A stretch of DNA of 5,037 nucleotides from contig JAENWH010000166.1 of the NCBI GenBank assembly GCA_016650135.1, forward strand, positions 1-5,037, written 5' to 3'. This document shows positions 1 through 5,037 of the stretch, in pieces (positions within the stretch are counted from its first letter, which is position 1; every line of letters begins with the position of its first letter). A program made the translations under genes and the position numbers. This DNA is from Peptostreptococcaceae bacterium. GTDB lineage: Bacteria; Bacillota_A; Clostridia; Peptostreptococcales; Anaerovoracaceae. The notes beneath the pieces are model-generated. The model made no database searches. It saw nothing but the letters and a program-made list of their open reading frames with translations, and was not told where the DNA came from.

Positions 1-2
1 AT

Positions 3-815
3 TACCCGGATACCTTTGTACACCATGCGTCTATGGGACAGGTATTTGATTTGCCTTTTGCGCCTCCGTTTATCATTAAACCATCTAATGGTATTGAATA
101 CTGGAGAAATCCATTTGAGAATCAAAATAAGGTCTATAAGGTGGATACAAGAGAAGAATTGGAAAGAGTTTTAATGGATATTTATCAGTCAGGGTATAAA
201 GACTCTGTTATTATTCAGGATTTTATTCCTGGGGATGATACTTTTATGAGAGTTTTAACCAATTACTCTGATCAAAATGGAAAGGTTAAACTAATGTGTC
301 TTGGTCATGTTCTGCTTGAAGAACATACACCACATGGGACTGGAAATCATGCTGTCATTATAACTGAACATAATGAAGAAGTGGAGAAACAGTATAAAAA
401 GTTTTTAGAAAATATGAATTATACCGGCTTTTCTAATTTTGACATTAAATATGATCAGAGAGATGGCAAATATAAGGTGTTTGAAATAAATACAAGGCAG
501 GGCAGAAGCAATTATTACGTTACTGGTGCCGGAGCTAATATTGCAAAATATTTAGTAGAAGATTATATTGAAAATATTGAACTTGAAGAAATGATTGTTA
601 CAAACAGGAATCTTTGGATGGTAGTTCCTAAGAAAGTCGCCTTTGATTACGTAAGACCTTTGGCATATAAAAAAGAGATGACAGCATTAATAAAGGCAGG
701 TAAATATGTAAACCCATTATTCTACAAGGCCGACAGAGGCTTGTTGAGAAGATTAAAACTGGAAAAATCAATGATTGGACATTATTTTAAGTTTAAAAAA
801 TATTTAGGCAAATGA
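3..815 (+). CDS. ATP-grasp carboxylate-amine ligase, D-aspartate ligase (Aslfm) type, 5'-truncated
   Basis: The reading frame is open to the window edge, so the ATG at 33 is probably internal. About 270 residues are visible; relatives have roughly 400 or more, so the N-terminal third is missing. ATP-grasp features, numbered from base 3, are an ATP-binding lysine in IIKPSNG (near 26), the segment IQDFIPGDD (71-79), the MCLGH strand (98-102), and the metal/ATP-binding C-terminal part with TGFSNFDIKYD (141-151), FEIN (160-163) and RQGRS (165-169). The IPGDD, MCLGH, FDIKYD and FEIN-RQGRS combination matches, from memory, the E. faecium D-aspartate ligase. That enzyme uses ATP to join the beta-carboxyl of D-Asp to the lysine side-chain amine of a peptidoglycan precursor in the cytoplasm. 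The adjacent racemase and Mur ligase genes support such a role. The exact substrate (D-Asp, D-Glu or another carboxylate) is inferred. The family also has uncharacterised members. Confidence 0.85.
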   Translation, partial: YPDTFVHHASMGQVFDLPFAPPFIIKPSNGIEYWRNPFENQNKVYKVDTREELERVLMDIYQSGYKDSVIIQDFIPGDDTFMRVLTNYSDQNGKVKLMCLGHVLLEEHTPHGTGNHAVIITEHNEEVEKQYKKFLENMNYTGFSNFDIKYDQRDGKYKVFEINTRQGRSNYYVTGAGANIAKYLVEDYIENIELEEMIVTNRNLWMVVPKKVAFDYVRPLAYKKEMTALIKAGKYVNPLFYKADRGLLRRLKLEKSMIGHYFKFKKYLGK

Positions 816-824
816 TTGGATACT

Positions 825-830
825 GGAGGG
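825..830 (+). promoter_or_regulatory. Ribosome binding site that selects the racemase start
   Basis: GGAGGG ends three bases before the ATG at 834; the GGAGG core leaves a spacer of four bases. The alternative in-frame TTG at 816, directly after the TGA of the preceding gene, has no comparable Shine-Dalgarno sequence and would place this site inside the coding region. The ATG at 834 is therefore preferred. Confidence 0.75.
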
Positions 831-833
831 GTT

Positions 834-1541
834 ATGAAGGAAAATAAGGAAAAGCTTTTAGGTGTGATTGGTGGCATGGGGCCGCTGGCTACGCAGCTTT
901 TTTACAGAATGATTATTGAAAAGAATGATGCACATTGTGACCAGGATCATTTGAATATGATTATATTTAATCACGCTTCAATGCCTGATCGAACGAAAGC
1001 AATTTTAAAGAATGACACAGAAGAACTTTACGCAAAACTCCTGGCAGATGCAAAATCACTTGAAGAGTTGGGTGCTGATTATATTGCCATACCATGCAAT
1101 ACTTCTCATTATTTTGTCGACAGTATCCAGAAAAAAATCAGTGTACCCATCATAAATATGATAAAAGAAACAATTGGGGCGATTGATAAAGACGTAACTA
1201 AGGTGGGTATATTAGCTACAGATGGAACAATCAAAACCGGTTTATATCAAAATGCGTGTAGAAAAGCTGGATTTATACCCGTTATACCTTCTGAAGAATG
1301 CCAGAAGCTTATCATGAAAATAATTTATGACGGGATAAAAGATGGCGGAAAAATTGAAATAAGTGACTTTGAGACAATCGATGAACAATTGAAAGAGGCA
1401 GGTTGTAACTGCGTAATTATGGCTTGTACTGAATTATCATGTTTTAAAGAAACCTATAATATTGGAGATTATTATATGGATGCAATGAGTATTCTTGCAA
1501 AGAAATCCCTGGAATATTGCGGGAAAAAATTAAAGGGTTAA
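834..1541 (+). CDS. Aspartate/glutamate racemase family protein (amino acid racemase)
   Basis: A 235-residue cytoplasmic, cofactor-independent racemase of the aspartate racemase/YgeA type, which interconverts L- and D-amino acids by a two-cysteine proton transfer. Numbered from the ATG at 834, the signatures are VIGGMGPLAT near the N-terminus (about 11-20), IPCNTSH with catalytic Cys88, and MACTELS with the second catalytic Cys198. The length is normal for the family and both catalytic cysteines are present, so it should be active. The gene starts 18 bases after the stop of the ATP-grasp ligase and ends 16 bases before the Mur ligase, so the three are almost certainly co-transcribed. In E. 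faecium an aspartate racemase gene neighbours the D-aspartate ligase gene, which makes D-Asp the leading product. D-Glu or another D-amino acid cannot be excluded from motifs. A six-residue longer form from TTG 816 is possible but lacks a good ribosome binding site. Confidence 0.92.
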   Translation: MKENKEKLLGVIGGMGPLATQLFYRMIIEKNDAHCDQDHLNMIIFNHASMPDRTKAILKNDTEELYAKLLADAKSLEELGADYIAIPCNTSHYFVDSIQKKISVPIINMIKETIGAIDKDVTKVGILATDGTIKTGLYQNACRKAGFIPVIPSEECQKLIMKIIYDGIKDGGKIEISDFETIDEQLKEAGCNCVIMACTELSCFKETYNIGDYYMDAMSILAKKSLEYCGKKLKG

Positions 1542-1557
1542 ACATTGGAGGTTAACA

Positions 1558-3069
1558 ATGAATAAAAATGTACTTATTTTAAGCGATGCCATAAAAATAT
1601 TAAAGGCTAAAAAACTGATTATAGAATCGAATGTAAAAAAGGAAGATCTTGATACTATAATCAGATATGTTTCATTCAATTCGAAGGATATCGAATATAA
1701 TTCCTTATTTATATGTAAAGGAAGCCATTTTGATAAAAAGTATCTTGAAGATGCAATAAAAGAGGGTGCCTTTGTATATTTAAGTGAGTCAAAATATGAA
1801 GATTTAAGCAATGAGATTTCATATATTATTGTAAAGGATATTAGAAAAGCAATGGCTTATATAGCAGAGATTTACACAAATTATGCATGGAAAAATTTGA
1901 CTTTAATTGGTATCACAGGAACAAAGGGCAAATCCACAACCGCTTATTTTGTAAAATATATCCTGGACGATTATCTTAAGCATGAAAAGAAAAAACCTTG
2001 TGGAATAATATCAGGCATAGATAATTATGACGGAGTAATTAAAGAAGAATCCCATCTGACAACACCGGAATCACTTGAACTCCATAAACATTTCGCTAAT
2101 GCGTCTTCAAGTGGGTTGAAATACCTGACGATGGAAGTGACCAGTCAAGCTTTGAAATATGACAGGGTGCAGGGGATACAATACGAAGTCGGATGTTTTC
2201 TAAATGTAGGAGAAGACCATATCAGTGATATTGAACATTCAAGTTTTGAAGATTATTTTAAATCGAAATTGTCAATATTTAATCAGTGCAATATTGCCTG
2301 TGTGAATTTGGACATTGATTATCCTGAAAGAGTTTTAGCGGAAGCAAAGAAATGTAACAGGGTGATTACCTTTGGTTTAAATAAAGGTGCAGATATTTAT
2401 GGCTATGATATTACCACAAATGGAAAGGAAATCAGCTTTTCAGTGCAATGCGACAGTTTTACAAAGAAATTTAAATTGTCTATGCAAGGGTTCTTTAATG
2501 TATATAATGCTTTAGCTGCGATTTCAATTTGTTATGCCTTAAACATTCCGCTTGATCATGTATACCATGGTTTAAAGAAGGCTAAAGTAAGGGGCAGAAT
2601 GGAAATTTTTAAGGAACCAAAGAAAAACCTCCATATTGTCGTTGATTACGCCCATAATAAAATGAGTTTTGAATCATTGTTTGAGTCAACCAAGAAAGAT
2701 TTCCCTGAAAGTGAAATTTCCATTGTTTTTGGCTGCCCAGGTAAAAAAGCACAGGCCAGAAGAAAAGAACTTGGAGAAATTGCGGGGAAATATGCAAGTA
2801 AAGCCTATATTACAGAGGAGGATGCAGGGGAAGAACCTGTTCTTAAGATTTGTGAAGAAATAGTAAAGCATATGAAAGGCAACACTTGCGAGTGCTCAAT
2901 CATAGAAGACAGAGAAGAGGCAATCAGAGAGGCTATCAAAGAGGCAACAGCAGGAGGAGTAATACTTATTACTGGAAAAGGTAGAGAAACCAGACAAAAA
3001 CGCGGATTGCTTTATGTCAAAACAAGGTCTGATGTGAAAATAGTGAAAAATATACTTGAAGGCAAATAA
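1558..3069 (+). CDS. murE: MurE-like Mur ligase (UDP-MurNAc-tripeptide synthetase family), non-DAP specificity loop
   Basis: A 503-residue cytoplasmic ATP-dependent amide ligase of peptidoglycan precursor synthesis. MurE adds the third residue to UDP-MurNAc-L-Ala-D-Glu. All three Mur domains are visible: an N-terminal UDP-binding domain (about 1-110); a central ATPase domain with the P-loop ITGTKGKSTT (119-128), TTPES (168-172), TMEVTSQAL with metal-ligand Glu193, NVGEDH (216-221) and likely carbamylated Lys237; then NVYNALAA (314-321), VRGRMEIF (344-351), and the C-terminal domain opening with VVDYAHN (361-367). Where diaminopimelate ligases carry DNPR, this protein has TEEDAGEEP (419-427), so it lacks the arginine that contacts meso-DAP. 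The FGCPGKKxxxRR segment (391-402) recalls lysine-type ligases of Lactobacillales. Lysine or ornithine as substrate is an inference. GGAGG at 1547-1551, six bases before the ATG, sets the start. Whether this is the main MurE of the cell or a paralogue cannot be told here. Confidence 0.88.
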   Translation: MNKNVLILSDAIKILKAKKLIIESNVKKEDLDTIIRYVSFNSKDIEYNSLFICKGSHFDKKYLEDAIKEGAFVYLSESKYEDLSNEISYIIVKDIRKAMAYIAEIYTNYAWKNLTLIGITGTKGKSTTAYFVKYILDDYLKHEKKKPCGIISGIDNYDGVIKEESHLTTPESLELHKHFANASSSGLKYLTMEVTSQALKYDRVQGIQYEVGCFLNVGEDHISDIEHSSFEDYFKSKLSIFNQCNIACVNLDIDYPERVLAEAKKCNRVITFGLNKGADIYGYDITTNGKEISFSVQCDSFTKKFKLSMQGFFNVYNALAAISICYALNIPLDHVYHGLKKAKVRGRMEIFKEPKKNLHIVVDYAHNKMSFESLFESTKKDFPESEISIVFGCPGKKAQARRKELGEIAGKYASKAYITEEDAGEEPVLKICEEIVKHMKGNTCECSIIEDREEAIREAIKEATAGGVILITGKGRETRQKRGLLYVKTRSDVKIVKNILEGK

Positions 3070-3092
3070 AACTAATTTAAATTCGAATCAAT

Positions 3093-3123
3093 AAAAAAAA
3101 CAGGTGCCATACCTGTTTTTTTT
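3093..3123. terminator. Bidirectional intrinsic terminator between convergent operons
   Basis: Eight A, then CAGGT, a GCCAT loop, ACCTG, and eight T form a perfect 13-bp inverted repeat (3093-3105 with 3111-3123). The G/C-containing core is short (ACAGGT/ACCTGT) and is followed by a U-run when read from either strand. It can therefore end both the plus-strand Mur ligase operon and the minus-strand pseudouridine synthase operon. Its right arm overlaps the first two bases of the minus-strand TAA stop (3122-3124). Confidence 0.9.
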
Positions 3124-4036
3124 ATTTGTTTGAATCTTGAAGATTTTTGATTAATTGAGCAATATCTTCTGGAACAGGGGCTTCAAGTTCAAGTTTTTCC
3201 TTTGTGATTGATTTGAAGAATGAAAGTTTATGGGCATGTAATGCCTGTCTTTCAATTAACAGAACGTTGGAACCTCCATAGAGATGATCGCCGACGACTG
3301 GATGACCGATATGCGACATATGAACTCTTATCTGATGAGTTCTGCCAGTTTTCAAAATCAGTTCAACCAAAGTATGGCCTGTTTTGTATCTTTCAATGAC
3401 TTTATAATGGGTAATGGAATCAGCTCCAGTATTATCCTGGATAACTGATCTTTCGGGTCTTTCAATATCCGGTCTTCCTATGGGGAGGTCAATGATTCCT
3501 TCATCCTTTTCAATAATGCCTTTTACAATAGCGATGTATTTTTTTTCGACTTTATTGTTAGCCATTTGCTTTGTGAAATCATCCTGAACATGAGAATTTT
3601 TTGCCACAACTAAAATACCAGATGTATCCATATCCAGTCTGTTGATAAACCTGATTTTAAAGCTTTGCTTAGAATCAAGCATATATTTCATTACACCATT
3701 TGCAATGGTATGAGAATGATGACCTTTTGTTGGATGAACAACGATTCCAGGCTGTTTGTTTATGACCAGTAAATCGTCATCTTCATAAACAATTTCAATT
3801 GGGATTGCTTCCGGGATAAAATCACTGATCTCTTCCGGCATACTGATTGATAAAATATCTCCAGCATCAGGGAGAAGGTAGGTTTTAACGGCTTTCCCGT
3901 TAAGTAAAATTAGATTTTCTCTTTTGATTTTTTTATTAAGTCTGCTTGAAAGCTTGAAATTATAACGTAAGAGCTCCTTTATCTGGAACTCATTTTTCAC
4001 ATCATCTTCAGTAACAATATAATCGAATTTTCTCAT
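3122..4036 (-). CDS. RluA/RluD-family pseudouridine synthase
   Basis: A 304-residue enzyme that isomerises uridine to pseudouridine in structured RNA, probably 23S rRNA. An S4-like RNA-binding N-terminal region (about 15-65) holds LSSRLNKKIKRENLILLNGK. The catalytic domain follows with YEDDDLLVINKQPGIVVHP (84-102), the signature RLDMDTSGILVVAKN (133-147) with catalytic Asp135, and the conserved TGRTHQIRVHMSHIGHPVVGD (230-250) near the C-terminal side. The ending EAPVPED is also typical. The usual HRLD is NRLD here, a mild change outside the catalytic aspartate. The length is normal. The start is supported by GGTGAT just upstream. It lies 13 bases downstream of NAD kinase, a pairing also found in Bacillus subtilis (yjbN-yjbO). 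The exact uridine target is unknown, so no symbol is given; it resembles yjbO/rluD. Confidence 0.95.
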   Translation of the reverse strand: MRKFDYIVTEDDVKNEFQIKELLRYNFKLSSRLNKKIKRENLILLNGKAVKTYLLPDAGDILSISMPEEISDFIPEAIPIEIVYEDDDLLVINKQPGIVVHPTKGHHSHTIANGVMKYMLDSKQSFKIRFINRLDMDTSGILVVAKNSHVQDDFTKQMANNKVEKKYIAIVKGIIEKDEGIIDLPIGRPDIERPERSVIQDNTGADSITHYKVIERYKTGHTLVELILKTGRTHQIRVHMSHIGHPVVGDHLYGGSNVLLIERQALHAHKLSFFKSITKEKLELEAPVPEDIAQLIKNLQDSNK

Positions 4037-4038
4037 TT

Positions 4039-4044
4039 ATCACC
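4039..4044 (-). promoter_or_regulatory. Ribosome binding site of the pseudouridine synthase
   Basis: Read on the minus strand, GGTGAT lies two bases before the ATG at 4036-4034. It matches the 3' part of the extended Shine-Dalgarno consensus (AGGAGGTGAT) rather than the usual GGAGG core, so the register is shifted towards the start codon but the effective spacing is acceptable. Confidence 0.6.
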
Positions 4045-4049
4045 AATCT

Positions 4050-4853
4050 TTATAAAAATTTGCTTTTAACTTTTGACCAGAAATCATAAGTTTCAAACCG
4101 GAGCAGCTTTACTTCTTTAGTTGATAACCCAATGCTTATATGCTCGATATCTCCATAACTGTATTGCATTCCATCGACAAGAATTTGCAGACCATGGTTT
4201 TTAGTATATTCCGGCACAATTCCAAGGGATGAGTTCGTAGGGAGCAGGATACTTGATGTAAATGACCGATAAGCCGTTGTATTCATCGGCGCAATTGGTG
4301 TTAATTGTAAAAGGTTTAATCTTGGATCTACGATTGATCCTCCAAGAGAATAATTGTATGCAGTGCTTCCCGCCGGCGTTGCAACAAGGATGCCATCACC
4401 GCTGAAACGTTCTATAAAGCTTCCCCCGATTGAAATGTTGAGATGAATTGAATATGACATGTCACCTCTGATAATAATTTCATTTAACCCTCTATGTACA
4501 ATTTGCTTTCCACCGATAGTGGCAGTTGCTTTAACAGTTGATAACAACTGAATGCCGTATTTCCCCTGTTTATAGTTAAAAATAAAGTCATCCAGTTGGT
4601 TTGGCTGAATTTCCTGAAAAAACCCCAAATGACCAGTGTTTATGCCTATGATTGGGATATGAGGAAAGTCAAGTTCATGAACCGTCTGGAGAAAAGCACC
4701 ATCTCCTCCTATACATACAATCAGTTCTGCATCTTCAGAAAACTTTGTAAGAACTGAAAAACCGCTGCTTTCTAATTTGATTTTCAGCAGTTTTTGTGTC
4801 TTAACTGAGACTTGAGTTCCATTTCTGAAAATGCATATTTTTCGTTGAGCCAT
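4050..4853 (-). CDS. nadK: NAD kinase
   Basis: A 267-residue cytoplasmic enzyme that phosphorylates NAD+ to NADP+ using ATP or polyphosphate, the only route to NADP in most bacteria. The signatures are CIGGDGAFL (47-55) with catalytic Asp51, GINTGHLGFF (70-79), the NE motif at 124-125, the glycine-rich substrate loop GDGILVATPAGSTAY (152-166) followed by LGGSIVDP (170-177), LTPIAP (184-189), and LVDGMQ (225-230). The length matches the Firmicutes short NadK form. The first glycine-rich motif reads GGDGA where most family members have GGDGT. The gene sits between pepF (8 bases upstream) and the pseudouridine synthase (13 bases downstream), so it is probably co-transcribed with both. The start at 4853 is supported by AGGTGA four bases upstream. 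Confidence 0.96.
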   Translation of the reverse strand: MAQRKICIFRNGTQVSVKTQKLLKIKLESSGFSVLTKFSEDAELIVCIGGDGAFLQTVHELDFPHIPIIGINTGHLGFFQEIQPNQLDDFIFNYKQGKYGIQLLSTVKATATIGGKQIVHRGLNEIIIRGDMSYSIHLNISIGGSFIERFSGDGILVATPAGSTAYNYSLGGSIVDPRLNLLQLTPIAPMNTTAYRSFTSSILLPTNSSLGIVPEYTKNHGLQILVDGMQYSYGDIEHISIGLSTKEVKLLRFETYDFWSKVKSKFL

Positions 4854-4857
4854 TTTT

Positions 4858-4863
4858 TCACCT
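4858..4863 (-). promoter_or_regulatory. nadK ribosome binding site overlapping the pepF stop codon
   Basis: On the minus strand the sequence reads TAGGTGA: the last two bases of the pepF TAG stop are the first two of the AGGTGA Shine-Dalgarno sequence, which lies four bases before the nadK ATG. Ribosomes terminating on pepF would sit on this site, so translational coupling is plausible. Confidence 0.7.
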
Positions 4864-5037
4864 ATATTAATCTTTCAAGTTGATCTATTAATGATTCAAA
4901 TGCTTTCATAGCTCTTTCAATCGGTTTTGGACTGCTCATATCTGTACCGGCAATTTTCAGCAGTTCAATAGGGTAATCACTTTCACCGGATTTGAGAAAT
5001 TCAATATAAGCATCTCTTTCAGGTGCTCCTCCGGAAA
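4862..5037 (-). CDS. pepF: Oligoendopeptidase F, C-terminal fragment (gene runs off the window)
   Basis: The last 57 codons of a minus-strand gene that continues beyond base 5037; the TAG stop is at 4864-4862. The visible tail includes SGGAPERDAYIEFLKSG, then DYPIELLKIAGTDMSSP, and ends in a helical, charged stretch (ERAMKAFESLIDQLERLI). The FLKSGxSxYPIxLLKxAGxDMxSPxP pattern is the typical C-terminus of M3-family oligoendopeptidase F, a cytoplasmic zinc metallopeptidase that cleaves short peptides. The HExxH zinc-binding site and the rest of the enzyme lie outside the window and cannot be checked. The gene is followed after 8 bases by nadK, so it is the upstream visible member of that operon. 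The assignment rests on a short tail recognised by pattern. Confidence 0.82.
   Translation of the reverse strand, partial: SGGAPERDAYIEFLKSGESDYPIELLKIAGTDMSSPKPIERAMKAFESLIDQLERLI

Noticed and set aside
33..35. ATG at 33 as the true start of the ATP-grasp gene
   Set aside because: The frame stays open to the window edge, the upstream residues YPDTFVHHAS continue the family's pattern, and an enzyme starting there would lack the N-terminal domain.
812..815. ATGA overlap as a coupled start for the racemase
   Set aside because: This ATG is not in frame with the racemase, whose frame contains 816 and 834.
1530..1811. Minus-strand open frame of 93 codons over the start of the Mur ligase gene
   Set aside because: It lies almost entirely antisense to a gene with clear family motifs, has low-complexity hydrophobic content and resembles no family; it is a shadow of AT-rich coding sequence.
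2609..2871. Three short open frames (61-64 codons, both strands) inside the Mur ligase C-terminal domain
   Set aside because: All overlap conserved Mur ligase coding sequence in other frames, show no recognisable domain and have no convincing ribosome binding site.
3081..3088. ATTCGAAT palindrome in the convergent gap as an operator
   Set aside because: An 8-base palindrome in AT-rich DNA downstream of both operons is expected by chance and has no promoter next to it.

Overview
The window shows two oppositely oriented gene groups from a low-GC, Gram-positive-type bacterium (Bacillota; Clostridia-like or Lactobacillales-like, genus not determinable). The evidence for this is the AT-rich codon usage, strong GGAGG/AGGTGA ribosome binding sites, tight operon spacing, a pepF-nadK-pseudouridine synthase order of Firmicutes type, and an ATP-grasp ligase resembling the Enterococcus faecium D-aspartate ligase.

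Left half, plus strand (1-3069): three tightly packed genes. The first is the C-terminal two thirds of an ATP-grasp carboxylate-amine ligase of the D-aspartate ligase (Aslfm) type. The second is a complete aspartate/glutamate-type amino acid racemase with both catalytic cysteines. The third is a complete MurE-like Mur ligase whose amino-acid specificity loop lacks the DNPR signature of diaminopimelate ligases. Together they look like a peptidoglycan stem and crossbridge module: the Mur ligase would add the third residue of the stem peptide, the racemase would supply a D-acidic amino acid, and the ATP-grasp enzyme would attach that amino acid to the side-chain amine of the third residue. The enzyme families can be read from the sequence; the pathway is inferred.

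Middle (3070-3121): a short convergent intergenic gap holding a perfectly symmetric A-tract/hairpin/T-tract that can terminate transcription from both sides.

Right half, minus strand (5037 down to 3122): the C-terminal end of oligoendopeptidase F, then NAD kinase, then an RluA/RluD-family pseudouridine synthase, separated by 8 and 13 bases. This is an ordinary housekeeping operon whose promoter lies outside the window. No tRNA, rRNA, CRISPR array, insertion sequence or phage gene was seen, and there is no gene-free stretch above 300 bases.
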